NCBI RefSeq assembly: GCF_900114785.1 | Contig: NZ_FOUG01000003.1 | Span: 62,001 to 126,000, forward strand | Length of the DNA: 64,000 nucleotides | Origin: Variovorax sp. OV329 | Lineage (GTDB): Bacteria; Pseudomonadota; Gammaproteobacteria; Burkholderiales; Burkholderiaceae_C | Direction: 5' to 3' | Shown here: piece after piece, positions 16,230-24,113 of the stretch | How the letters are laid out: each line of letters opens with the position of its first letter | How positions within the stretch are numbered: the stretch's first letter is position 1 | Position numbers and translations under genes: made by a program | The notes under the pieces: model-generated | Database searches by the model: none | Told to the model about the DNA's origin: nothing | What the model saw: only the letters and a program-made list of their open reading frames with translations

Positions 16230-16789
16230 GCGACACGACTTCCGCCTCTCCTGGCGCTGCTTCCCGGCGTACCTGGCTCTTTGGCGCTGCCGCCGTCCTG
16301 GCTGCCAGCGCCGGTGCCGGCGCGGCCTGGTGGAAGCAGCGGCCAGCCAGCGGCCACGAGGCCCTGGGCACGGACTTTTGGGGCCGCAGTTTCGAGCGGC
16401 CCGAGGGCGGTGAGCTGACCATGGCTTCCTTGCGCGGCAAGCCGGTGCTGCTCAATTTCTGGGCCACCTGGTGCGCACCCTGCGTCGAAGAGATGCCAAT
16501 GCTTGACCGCTTCTTCCGTGAACATGCTGCGAACGGTGTGCAAGTGGTCGGGTTGGCCATTGATCAACCCAGCTCCGTGCGCAAGTTCCTGCAGCGCACG
16601 GCGGTCACCTACCCCATCGGCCTGGCGGGCCTGGACGGTACCGACCTGATCCGCCAACTGGGCAACACCGCAGGGGGACTGCCCTTCACCCTGGCCGTGA
16701 CGGCCGAAGGGGCCGTGGCGGAACGTAAAATGGGCAAGCTCGAGCAGACCGACCTCGACGCCTGGCGCCGCGACTTTTTTCGCGGTTAG
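16226..16789 (+). CDS. TlpA/ResA-like membrane-anchored thioredoxin
   Basis: A 187-residue thiol-disulfide oxidoreductase. An N-terminal signal-anchor (about residues 15-35) follows RR and precedes a thioredoxin fold with active site W82-C-A-P-C86. GLPFTLAV supplies the cis-proline region. Such proteins act in the periplasm, often reducing apocytochrome c or other cysteine pairs. A CcsA-like cytochrome c assembly protein is encoded at 31473-32282. The start overlaps the preceding stop as ATGA. Confidence 0.88.
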   Translation: MSDTTSASPGAASRRTWLFGAAAVLAASAGAGAAWWKQRPASGHEALGTDFWGRSFERPEGGELTMASLRGKPVLLNFWATWCAPCVEEMPMLDRFFREHAANGVQVVGLAIDQPSSVRKFLQRTAVTYPIGLAGLDGTDLIRQLGNTAGGLPFTLAVTAEGAVAERKMGKLEQTDLDAWRRDFFRG

Positions 16790-16793
16790 AATC
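16788..16793 (+). promoter_or_regulatory. Putative -10 (TAGAAT) for accBC
   Basis: TAGAAT straddles the stop codon of the thioredoxin gene. It would give accB a leader of roughly 95 nt, in contrast to the very short leaders elsewhere in the window. The leader contains a CCGGC/GCCGG pair that could fold. Confidence 0.4.
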
Positions 16794-16895
16794 CGACGCC
16801 CCGCACTTCAAACATTTGGCGCAAGTACGCCGAAGTTTGCTGATTTTCCGGCGATTTAATTCAAATAATCGGCACTCTGCCGGCGATGGAGTCCC

Positions 16896-17357
16896 ATGGA
16901 TCTGCGCAAACTCAAGACACTGATCGACCTGGTGTCTGAATCCAATATTTCCGAACTGGAAATCACCGAAGCCGAAGGCAAGGTCCGTATCGTCAAGGGT
17001 GGCACCGCCCCCGCGGCAGTCCAGTACGTGCAGGCCCTGCCTGCCGCCGCCGCCCCTGTCGCGGGCGCCGCGCCAGCCGCTGCAGCCGCCCCGGCCGCCG
17101 CCGCGGCGCCGGCGGCGCCTTCGGGCCACGTGGTCAAGTCGCCCATGGTGGGCACCTTCTACCGTTCCTCCAGCCCCGGTGCCGCCCCCTTCGTCGAATT
17201 GGGCGCGCAGGTCAAGGAAGGCGACACCATCTGCATCATCGAGGCCATGAAGATCCTCAACGAGATCGAGGCCGACAAGTCCGGCACGATCACCCAGATC
17301 CTCGGCGAAAACGGCCAGGCGGTCGAATACGGCCAGCCGCTGTTCATCATCGAGTGA
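16896..17357 (+). CDS. accB: Biotin carboxyl carrier protein of acetyl-CoA carboxylase
   Basis: A 153-residue BCCP. It carries biotin between the biotin carboxylase (AccC) and the carboxyltransferase in malonyl-CoA synthesis. The N-terminal helix begins [13 protein letters not shown]. An alanine/proline linker spans about residues 47-80, and the biotinyl domain carries EAMK with the modified lysine at about residue 119. It is 5 nt upstream of accC, the standard arrangement. Confidence 0.96.
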   Translation: MDLRKLKTLIDLVSESNISELEITEAEGKVRIVKGGTAPAAVQYVQALPAAAAPVAGAAPAAAAAPAAAAAPAAPSGHVVKSPMVGTFYRSSSPGAAPFVELGAQVKEGDTICIIEAMKILNEIEADKSGTITQILGENGQAVEYGQPLFIIE

Positions 17358-17362
17358 ACTAG

Positions 17363-18712
17363 ATGTTCAAGAAGATCCTGGTTGCGAACCGTGGGGAAAT
17401 CGCCCTGCGGATCCAGCGCGCTTGCAGCGAGCTGGGCATCAAGGCGGTGATGGTCTATTCCGAGGCCGACCGCGACGCCAAGTATGTGAAGCTGGCGCAG
17501 GAGGCGGTGTGCATCGGCCCAGCGCCGTCCTCGCAGAGCTACCTCAACATGCCGGCCATCATCTCGGCCGCCGAGGTGACCGATTCCGAGGCCATCCACC
17601 CCGGCTACGGCTTCCTGAGCGAGAACGCCAACTTCGCCGAGCGGGTGGAGCAGAGCGGCTTCCAGTTCATCGGCCCGACGCCCGACAACATCCGCACCAT
17701 GGGCGACAAGGTCTCGGCCAAGCAGGCCATGATCAAGGCCGGCGTGCCCTGCGTGCCGGGCTCAGAAGGTGAGCTGTCGGACGACGCGGCCACCAACAAG
17801 CGCATCGCGCGGGCCATCGGCTACCCGGTGATCATCAAGGCCGCCGGCGGCGGCGGTGGCCGCGGCATGCGGGTGGTGCACACCGAGGCTGCGCTGATCA
17901 ACGCGATCCAGATGACCAAGGCGGAGGCGCAGGCGGCCTTCAACAACGCGGCGGTGTACATGGAGAAGTTCCTCCAGAACCCGCGCCACGTCGAGATCCA
18001 GATCCTGGCCGACAAGCACAAGAACGCGGTCTACCTGGGCGAGCGCGACTGCTCCATGCAGCGGCGCCACCAGAAGGTGATCGAGGAATCGCCCGCCCCG
18101 GGCATCCCGCGCAAGCTGATCGAGCGCATCGGCGAGCGCTGCGCGAACGCCTGCAAGAAGATCGGCTACCGCGGCGCCGGCACCTTCGAGTTCCTCTATG
18201 AAGACGGCGAGTTCTACTTCATCGAGATGAACACGCGGGTGCAGGTGGAGCATCCGGTGACCGAACTGGTCACCGGCATCGACATCGTCAAGACGCAGAT
18301 CATGGTGGCGGCCGGCGAGAAGCTGCCGTTCACGCAGCGCCAGATCGAGATCCGCGGCCATTCCATCGAATGCCGCGTCAACGCCGAAGACCCGTACAAG
18401 TTCACGCCTTCGCCGGGCCGTATCACCATGTGGCATCCGCCGGGCGGTCCTGGCGTGCGGGTGGATTCGCACGTCTACACCAACTACTTCGTGCCGCCGA
18501 ACTACGACTCGATGATCGGCAAGATCATCGTGCACGGCGACACCCGCGAGCAGGCGCTGGCGCGCATGCGCACGGCGCTGAACGAGACGGTGGTCGAGGG
18601 CATCCATACCAACATCCCGCTGCACCGCGAGCTGATGGTGGATTCGAAGTTCATGGCCGGTGGCACCAACATCCACTATCTCGAAGAGTGGCTGGCTGCC
18701 CACAAGCGATAG
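17363..18712 (+). CDS. accC: Biotin carboxylase subunit of acetyl-CoA carboxylase
   Basis: A 449-residue ATP-grasp enzyme that carboxylates biotin on AccB using bicarbonate and ATP. Family signatures are [14 protein letters not shown] at the start, [13 protein letters not shown] (ATP-binding glycine-rich loop), and [16 protein letters not shown]. Length matches E. coli AccC (449). It lies between accB and prmA in what looks like a single operon. Confidence 0.97.
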   Translation: MFKKILVANRGEIALRIQRACSELGIKAVMVYSEADRDAKYVKLAQEAVCIGPAPSSQSYLNMPAIISAAEVTDSEAIHPGYGFLSENANFAERVEQSGFQFIGPTPDNIRTMGDKVSAKQAMIKAGVPCVPGSEGELSDDAATNKRIARAIGYPVIIKAAGGGGGRGMRVVHTEAALINAIQMTKAEAQAAFNNAAVYMEKFLQNPRHVEIQILADKHKNAVYLGERDCSMQRRHQKVIEESPAPGIPRKLIERIGERCANACKKIGYRGAGTFEFLYEDGEFYFIEMNTRVQVEHPVTELVTGIDIVKTQIMVAAGEKLPFTQRQIEIRGHSIECRVNAEDPYKFTPSPGRITMWHPPGGPGVRVDSHVYTNYFVPPNYDSMIGKIIVHGDTREQALARMRTALNETVVEGIHTNIPLHRELMVDSKFMAGGTNIHYLEEWLAAHKR

Positions 18713-18722
18713 GACGTTTCAC

Positions 18723-19607
18723 GTGTTCGAGCTGCGCCTGCTGGCCCCCGAGGAAAAGATCGAGATCGTCGGCGAGGCGCTGGACGCGCTCGACGCGCTG
18801 AGCGTGTCGGTGGAAGACGCCGACGCGCAGACGGACGCCGAGCAGGCCCTGTTCGGCGAGCCGGGCATGCCGCCGCCCAAGGATGGCTGGCAGCGCTCGC
18901 GCGTGATTGCGCTCTTTCCGGACGAGGCCGCCGCGCGCGGTGCCGGCCAGGTGCTCTCGGTGCAGGACTTCTTCGACGGATGCGAGTTGATCGGCGTGGC
19001 CGAGGTGCCCGAGCAGGACTGGGTGCGCCTCACGCAGTCGCAGTTCGCGCCGGTGTACATCACGCCCGAGTTCTGGATCGTGCCGACCTGGCACGAGCCC
19101 CCGGCCGCGGCGAAGCAGGTGATCCGGCTGGATCCGGGCCTGGCCTTCGGCACCGGCACGCATCCCACCACGCGCATGTGCCTGCGCTGGATCGCTCGCC
19201 AGGGTTCACTCGCCGGCCAGCGCGTGCTGGACTACGGCTGTGGCTCGGGCATCCTGGCCATCGGTGCCGCCAAGTTCGGTGCCACAGAGATCGATGCGGT
19301 GGACATCGATCCGGCCGCGGTCGACTCGACGCGGCTCAATGCGGACGCCAACGGTGTCGTGCTGCAGGCCGGTCTTCCGGAAGCGGCCACGGGCCGCTAC
19401 GGCGTGGTGCTGGCGAACATCCTGGCCACGCCGCTGAAGGTGCTCGCACCGCTGTTGTGCCAGCACGTGGCACCTGGTGGTGCACTGGTGCTGGCCGGCA
19501 TCCTGGAGCGGCAGGCGCAGGAACTCAAGGACGCCTACGCGCCCTATGTCCAGCTGGAAGTCAGCGACGCCGAGGACGGCTGGATCCTGATGACGGCCCG
19601 GCGTTGA
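18723..19607 (+). CDS. prmA: Ribosomal protein L11 methyltransferase
   Basis: A 294-residue PrmA, which trimethylates lysines and the N-terminus of ribosomal protein L11 using S-adenosylmethionine. The SAM loop is VLDYGCGSGILAIGAAKFG in part, preceded by the PrmA signature DPGLAFGTGTHPTT and followed by ANILATPL. The GTG at 18723 is chosen because AGGA lies about 8 nt upstream and VFELRLLAPEEKIE is the expected N-terminus. It starts 10 nt after the accC stop. Confidence 0.95.
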   Translation: MFELRLLAPEEKIEIVGEALDALDALSVSVEDADAQTDAEQALFGEPGMPPPKDGWQRSRVIALFPDEAAARGAGQVLSVQDFFDGCELIGVAEVPEQDWVRLTQSQFAPVYITPEFWIVPTWHEPPAAAKQVIRLDPGLAFGTGTHPTTRMCLRWIARQGSLAGQRVLDYGCGSGILAIGAAKFGATEIDAVDIDPAAVDSTRLNADANGVVLQAGLPEAATGRYGVVLANILATPLKVLAPLLCQHVAPGGALVLAGILERQAQELKDAYAPYVQLEVSDAEDGWILMTARR

Positions 19608-19650
19608 GCCCGGCATCCTTTTCGCAACGCTGGGGGCGCAGACCCGCCTC

Positions 19651-19656
19651 TACAAT
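19651..19656 (+). promoter_or_regulatory. Putative -10 (TACAAT) for the DUF3426 gene
   Basis: TACAAT, one mismatch from consensus, ends 9 nt before the ATG at 19666. Confidence 0.45.
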
Positions 19657-19665
19657 TTGCGACAC

Positions 19666-21006
19666 ATGAGACTCGTCACCCGCTGTCCCGCCTGCGCGAC
19701 CACCTTCAAGGTCGTCCGGGACCAGCTTCGCATTTCCGAAGGCTGGGTGCGTTGCGGCCGTTGCAGCGAGGTGTTCGACGCCACGCTGGACCTGCTTGAA
19801 ACCGACGACGACGGCGTGCTGCTCGAATCTTCCAAGGCGGCACCGCCTGCTCCGGTTGCGGCACCGCAGCCGACGCGAGCTGCGCAGGAGAACCTGCTGC
19901 CGGCATCGGCGGGGCTGCCGGCCATCCACTGGCCCGCCGCCGACATGCTCGACCTGGGTGCCAGGACGCCGGCGCCGCAGCCGGCGCCTGAATCTTCTCT
20001 GCCATCGCGCACCTCGACGCCGTACGACGCGGCGCAAGACCCGGTGCCCGTCCCTTCGCTGGACGACGACGAAGAAGAATTCAACGACAGCGACGGCGAG
20101 CAGAAGGAGCCCTGGCTCGACGAGATGATGGCTTCCACGCAGGCGCTGCAGGAGGCCCTGCAATCGATGCCGGCTTCGCTCGACACCGGGGCTACGCCTC
20201 TCGCCGAGACGCAGCGCCGCGAGCCCGAGTTCACGCCCTCGCTCACCGCCGCCTCGCCGATCGAGGAGGCCGTCAACGCACAGGTGCAGAAGGCACTGCG
20301 GCGCGAGCGGCTCAAGGCGTTGCGCAAGGAGCGGGCCGAGCAGAAGGAGCGCGAGCGCGCCGCGCGCATCGAGCCGCTCGGCGAGGACTTCGTCGCAGCA
20401 CGCGCAGCTGCGCCCGCGGCGGTGTCCGAATCCCCGGACCTCGCCGAGACCGTGCTGCTCGAAGCGCCATCGGCAAGCTCCGGCATGGCGGTCGACGTGG
20501 ACATCACGCAGCCGGAACGGCCTGGCCTCGCGCGCCGCATGCTCTGGGCGCTGGCCTGCGTGCTGGCGCTGGCCGTGCTCGTGCTGCAGGTGGCGTATCA
20601 GGAGCGCGACACCCTGGTGGCGCGCGAGCCGCGGCTGCGCCCCGCCTTACAGGCCCTGTGCGATGTGACCGGCTGCCAGTTGTCGGCCTTGCGCCAGATC
20701 GGCTCCATCACCATCGACGGCGCTTCCTTCTCACGCGAGAAGGAGGGCGAGGGCTATCGCCTGGTCTTTGCCTTGCGCAATGGCGCGCGCATGCCGCTGG
20801 CCATGCCCTCCATCGAGCTCACGCTGCTGGACACACAGGAGCGTGCGCTGGTGCGGCGCGTGATGTCCCCTGCCCAGTTCGGCGCCGGCACGGTGCTGGG
20901 CGCCGGCGCAGAGCACAATGCCTCCTTGCCGCTACAGTTGGCAGGCAGCGACGCCGTGGGTCTCCCGCCGGTGGCCGGCTACCGCCTGATCGCCTTCTAC
21001 CCCTGA
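19666..21006 (+). CDS. Zinc-ribbon and DUF3426 membrane protein
   Basis: A 446-residue protein with a distinctive layout. The N-terminus holds an MJ0042-type zinc ribbon with two CxxC pairs (TRCPACATTF and RCGRCSEVF). A long low-complexity acidic/proline/alanine linker follows. One transmembrane helix lies at about 290-312, and a C-terminal DUF3426 domain of about 130 residues follows, presumably periplasmic. The linker contains a strongly charged stretch rich in RKERAEQKERERAAR-like residues that may be coiled coil. The function is unknown; the gene is commonly found after prmA in betaproteobacteria. It may be cotranscribed with the PfkB kinase gene. Confidence 0.85.
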   Translation: MRLVTRCPACATTFKVVRDQLRISEGWVRCGRCSEVFDATLDLLETDDDGVLLESSKAAPPAPVAAPQPTRAAQENLLPASAGLPAIHWPAADMLDLGARTPAPQPAPESSLPSRTSTPYDAAQDPVPVPSLDDDEEEFNDSDGEQKEPWLDEMMASTQALQEALQSMPASLDTGATPLAETQRREPEFTPSLTAASPIEEAVNAQVQKALRRERLKALRKERAEQKERERAARIEPLGEDFVAARAAAPAAVSESPDLAETVLLEAPSASSGMAVDVDITQPERPGLARRMLWALACVLALAVLVLQVAYQERDTLVAREPRLRPALQALCDVTGCQLSALRQIGSITIDGASFSREKEGEGYRLVFALRNGARMPLAMPSIELTLLDTQERALVRRVMSPAQFGAGTVLGAGAEHNASLPLQLAGSDAVGLPPVAGYRLIAFYP

Positions 21007-21069
21007 GCGCCTGGACGCACCGTCGCTCGATTTCGTCGCCATCGCGACCTATCCAAACATCTTTCATTC

Positions 21070-21972
21070 ATGGCAACCGTCATCTGCGGCTCCCTCGCCT
21101 TCGACACCATCATGACTTTCGAAGGGCGGTTCGCGGACCAGATCCTTCCGGACCAGCTGCACATCCTGAACGTGTCCTTCCTGGTGCCCAGCCTTCGGCG
21201 CGACTTCGGCGGCTGCGCGGGCAACGTGGCCTACAGCCTGAACGCGCTGGGTGGCCGCGCCCTGCCGATGGCCACCGTGGGCGTGGATGGCGCGGACTAC
21301 ATCGAGCGCCTGCGCAGCCTGGGCATCTCGACCGAGTTCGTGCGCGAGGTGGCCGACACCTACACCGCGCAGGCCATGATCATGACCGACCGGGACAACA
21401 ACCAGATCACCGCCTTCCACCCCGGCGCGATGCAGCAGGCGCACATCACGAAGATCCAGCCGCGTGACGACATCCGCCTGGGCATCGTCGCGCCGGACGG
21501 CCGCGACGCCATGCTCTCGCATGCCGAGCAGTTCAAGGCGGCCGGCATTCCCTTCGTGTTCGATCCGGGCCAGGGCCTGCCCATGTTCAACGGCGACGAA
21601 CTGGGCCACTTCATCGAGCAGGCCGACTGGGTCACGGTGAACGACTACGAGGGCCGCATGCTCAGCGAGCGCACCGGCTGGGACAGCGCCGAGATCTCGC
21701 GCCGCGTGCGCGGCCTGGTCGTCACGCTGGGGGCCGAAGGCTGCGAGGTGTGGGAAGGCGGGCAGATGACGCGCGTGCAAGCGGTCAAGCCCAAGGCGGT
21801 GGTCGACCCGACCGGATGCGGGGACGCATGGCGTGGCGCGCTGCTCTACGGCCTGGAGCAGGGCTGGCCGCTGGAGCGCTGCGCTGCGCTGGGCAACAAG
21901 CTGGGTGCGCTGAAGATCGCGCAGCGCGGGCCGCAGAACTACGAAGTGAATCGCGCCGACCTGGGTCTCTGA
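21070..21972 (+). CDS. PfkB-family carbohydrate/adenosine kinase
   Basis: A 300-residue ribokinase-like kinase. The first PfkB signature corresponds to [17 protein letters not shown]. The second is [14 protein letters not shown], with the catalytic aspartate in the GCGDAWRGA anion hole. Members phosphorylate sugars or nucleosides such as adenosine. The opening [11 protein letters not shown] and the overall pattern resemble bacterial enzymes annotated as adenosine kinase, but the substrate is inferred only. A strong hairpin terminator follows. Confidence 0.88.
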   Translation: MATVICGSLAFDTIMTFEGRFADQILPDQLHILNVSFLVPSLRRDFGGCAGNVAYSLNALGGRALPMATVGVDGADYIERLRSLGISTEFVREVADTYTAQAMIMTDRDNNQITAFHPGAMQQAHITKIQPRDDIRLGIVAPDGRDAMLSHAEQFKAAGIPFVFDPGQGLPMFNGDELGHFIEQADWVTVNDYEGRMLSERTGWDSAEISRRVRGLVVTLGAEGCEVWEGGQMTRVQAVKPKAVVDPTGCGDAWRGALLYGLEQGWPLERCAALGNKLGALKIAQRGPQNYEVNRADLGL

Positions 21973-21989
21973 GCGGCCCGGCACACCGG

Positions 21990-22027
21990 AAAAAAAGAAG
22001 CCCGGCACCTTGCGGTGCCGGGCTTCT
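21990..22027. terminator. Bidirectional terminator between kinase and H1-like genes
   Basis: A 14-bp perfect stem, AGAAGCCCGGCACC (21996-22009) and GGTGCCGGGCTTCT (22014-22027), encloses the loop TTGC. On the minus strand it is followed by a run of seven T residues, so it is strongest for the leftward H1-like gene and can also stop rightward transcription. Confidence 0.9.
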
Positions 22028-22051
22028 GCCTTTCAGCTAGGACGCGCCGAC

Positions 22052-22552
22052 TCAGGGCTTGCCAGCCGTGGGGAACGGCCAGGCAGCTTGCGGGTTCAGC
22101 GTGGTCTGTGCAGCAGGGGCAGGCGCGGGTGCGGCCTTGGGGGCAGCAGGCGCTTTGGCCGCCTTTTTGGCAGCAGGCTTTTTCGCGGCCTTCTTGGCAG
22201 CAGGCTTCTTGGCAGCAGCCTTTTTCGCAGGGGCCTTCTTCGCAGCAGCCTTCTTCGCAGGCGCCTTCTTGGCAGCGGCCTTCTTAGCAGGCGCCTTCTT
22301 GGCTACGGCCTTCTTCGCCGGGGCCTTCTTGGCCGCCGCCTTCTTGGCGGGGGCCTTCTTCGCTGCGGCCTTCTTCGCCGGCGCCTTCTTGGCGACGACC
22401 TTCTTGGCGGCGACCTTCTTCGCCGGCGCCTTCTTGGCAGCGGCCTTCTTCGCCGGAGCCTTCTTCGCTGCGGCCTTCTTAGCCGGTGCCTTCTTGGCCG
22501 GAGCCTTCTTTGCAGCGGCCTTCTTCGCCGGCGCTTTCTTTGCAGTTGCCAT
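22052..22552 (-). CDS. Histone H1-like alanine/lysine-rich DNA-binding protein
   Basis: A 166-residue highly basic protein built almost entirely of repeated KKAPA and KKAAA pentamers (about residues 4-125). An Ala/Pro-rich section and a distinct tail, [12 protein letters not shown], follow. This composition matches eukaryotic H1 C-terminal-like proteins of betaproteobacteria and AlgP-type proteins, which bind DNA non-specifically and affect nucleoid structure. A good Shine-Dalgarno motif (AGGAGA) precedes the ATG. Copy number of the repeats is likely to vary among strains. The strong terminator at 21990-22027 ends it. Confidence 0.9.
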   Translation of the reverse strand: MATAKKAPAKKAAAKKAPAKKAPAKKAAAKKAPAKKAAAKKAPAKKVAAKKVVAKKAPAKKAAAKKAPAKKAAAKKAPAKKAVAKKAPAKKAAAKKAPAKKAAAKKAPAKKAAAKKPAAKKAAKKPAAKKAAKAPAAPKAAPAPAPAAQTTLNPQAAWPFPTAGKP

Positions 22553-22750
22553 TTCTTTCTCCTAGTTCAAGTTGAAAAATCAACCTTCGAAGCACTTCAC
22601 GTCTTTCTTGTGAGCTCGTGAAGCGATCCATGGGGTTGGGGCAATCCCCAGCACCATGAACACCTGAGCCCCGGGCGCCGCACTCTGACCGGTGCATGGG
22701 CGCCAAGGGCGATTCCTGAATTCTCGTTCTCTCCGATTCGAATGCGAAAC

Positions 22751-23974
22751 TCAATCCCAAGAAAGAGCGCCGCCCGACTGGTATTCGATCACGCGGGTCT
22801 CGAAGAAATTGCGCTCTTTCTTCAGGTCAATCATTTCGCTCATCCAGGGGAACGGGTTTTCCTCGTTCGGGAAGAGCGCTTCGAGGCCGATCTGCGTGGC
22901 GCGACGGTTCGCGATGTAGCGCAGGTAGCCCTTGAACATGGAGGCATTCATGCCGAGCACGCCGCGCGGCATGGTGTCTTCGGCATAGCGGTATTCGAGC
23001 TCGACCGCCTTGAGGAACAGCGCCTTGATCTCGGCCTTGAATTCGGCCGTCCACAGGTGCGGGTTCTCGAGCTTGAGCTGGTTGATCAGGTCGATGCCGA
23101 AATTGCAGTGCATCGATTCGTCGCGCAGGATGTACTGGTACTGCTCGGCGGCACCGGTCATCTTGTTCTGGCGGCCAAGCGCCAGGATCTGCGTGAAGCC
23201 CACGTAGAAGAACAGGCCTTCCATCAGGCAGGCGAAGACGATCAGGCTCTTGAGCAGCGTCTGGTCGTTCTCGGGCGTGCCGGTGTGGAACTCCGGGTCC
23301 ATGATCGCGCCGATGAAGGGGATCAGGAACTCGTCCTTGTCGCGGATCGACTGCACCTCGTTGTAGGCGTTGAAGATCTCGGCCTCGTCCAGGCCGAGCG
23401 ACTCGACGATGTACTGGTAGGCGTGCGTGTGGATCGCTTCCTCGAAGGCCTGGCGCAGCAGGAACTGGCGGCACTCGGGGGCCGTGATGTGGCGGTAGGT
23501 GCCCAGCACGATGTTGTTGGCGGCCAGCGAGTCGGCCGTCACGAAGAAGCCGAGGTTGCGCTTGACGATGCGGCGCTCATCCTCGGTCAGACCGTTCGGG
23601 TCTTTCCAGAGGGCGATGTCGCGGTTCATGTTCACTTCCTGCGGCATCCAGTGGTTGGCGCAGGTGGCGAGATACTTTTCCCAGGCCCACTTGTACTTGA
23701 AGGGCACCAGCTGGTTGACGTCGGTCTGGCCGTTGATGATGCGCTTGTCGGCCGCGTTGACGCGGCGATGCGATGCGGCCGGCTGTGCAGCCGAGTGCGC
23801 GGCCGAAGTGGCGAGGGAAGCGGGGGTGCTGCGCGGCGCGAAGGCGGCGGGGGCAAGTTGCGAAGTCGGCAACTCCATCGAACGGCTGATCGCGTCGCTG
23901 TTCGATGAGTGCTGCAGTCCTTGTTGCATGTCCTTTGACAAGGAGGGCTTGACTTCTTCGTCCCAGGTCAACAT
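22751..23974 (-). CDS. nrdB: Ribonucleotide reductase class Ia, beta subunit
   Basis: A 407-residue NrdB, which holds the di-iron/tyrosyl-radical cofactor used by NrdA to make deoxyribonucleotides. Iron ligand motifs include [16 protein letters not shown] in part (E...EAIH) and the [12 protein letters not shown] helix. The N-terminal 75 residues are a serine/alanine-rich extension not needed for the fold. [11 protein letters not shown] at 23974 is chosen over a TTG four codons upstream because it matches the usual N-terminus. It lies 139 nt after nrdA on the same strand. Confidence 0.95.
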   Translation of the reverse strand: MLTWDEEVKPSLSKDMQQGLQHSSNSDAISRSMELPTSQLAPAAFAPRSTPASLATSAAHSAAQPAASHRRVNAADKRIINGQTDVNQLVPFKYKWAWEKYLATCANHWMPQEVNMNRDIALWKDPNGLTEDERRIVKRNLGFFVTADSLAANNIVLGTYRHITAPECRQFLLRQAFEEAIHTHAYQYIVESLGLDEAEIFNAYNEVQSIRDKDEFLIPFIGAIMDPEFHTGTPENDQTLLKSLIVFACLMEGLFFYVGFTQILALGRQNKMTGAAEQYQYILRDESMHCNFGIDLINQLKLENPHLWTAEFKAEIKALFLKAVELEYRYAEDTMPRGVLGMNASMFKGYLRYIANRRATQIGLEALFPNEENPFPWMSEMIDLKKERNFFETRVIEYQSGGALSWD

Positions 23975-23986
23975 AGAAAAATCCAA

Positions 23987-24038
23987 TGCTCAAATTATGT
24001 GAGCAACGATGTGAGTTGAAAAGTGCTCCTTCACATCG
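23987..24038 (-). other. Hairpins in the nrdA-nrdB intercistronic region
   Basis: CGATGTGA (24007-24014) and TCACATCG (24031-24038) form a perfect 8-bp inverted repeat in the leader of nrdB. A second small stem, GCTCA/TGAGC, follows closer to nrdB. Neither has a T tract, so they look like RNA-stability or processing structures rather than terminators. Confidence 0.45.
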
Positions 24039-24113
24039 AGCTCGATTATCTCGTCGCGATGTTGTTCGCATGCATCGCGCTTTGTCAGGCGATGCCGCGA
24101 ATTCACGTCGTGT

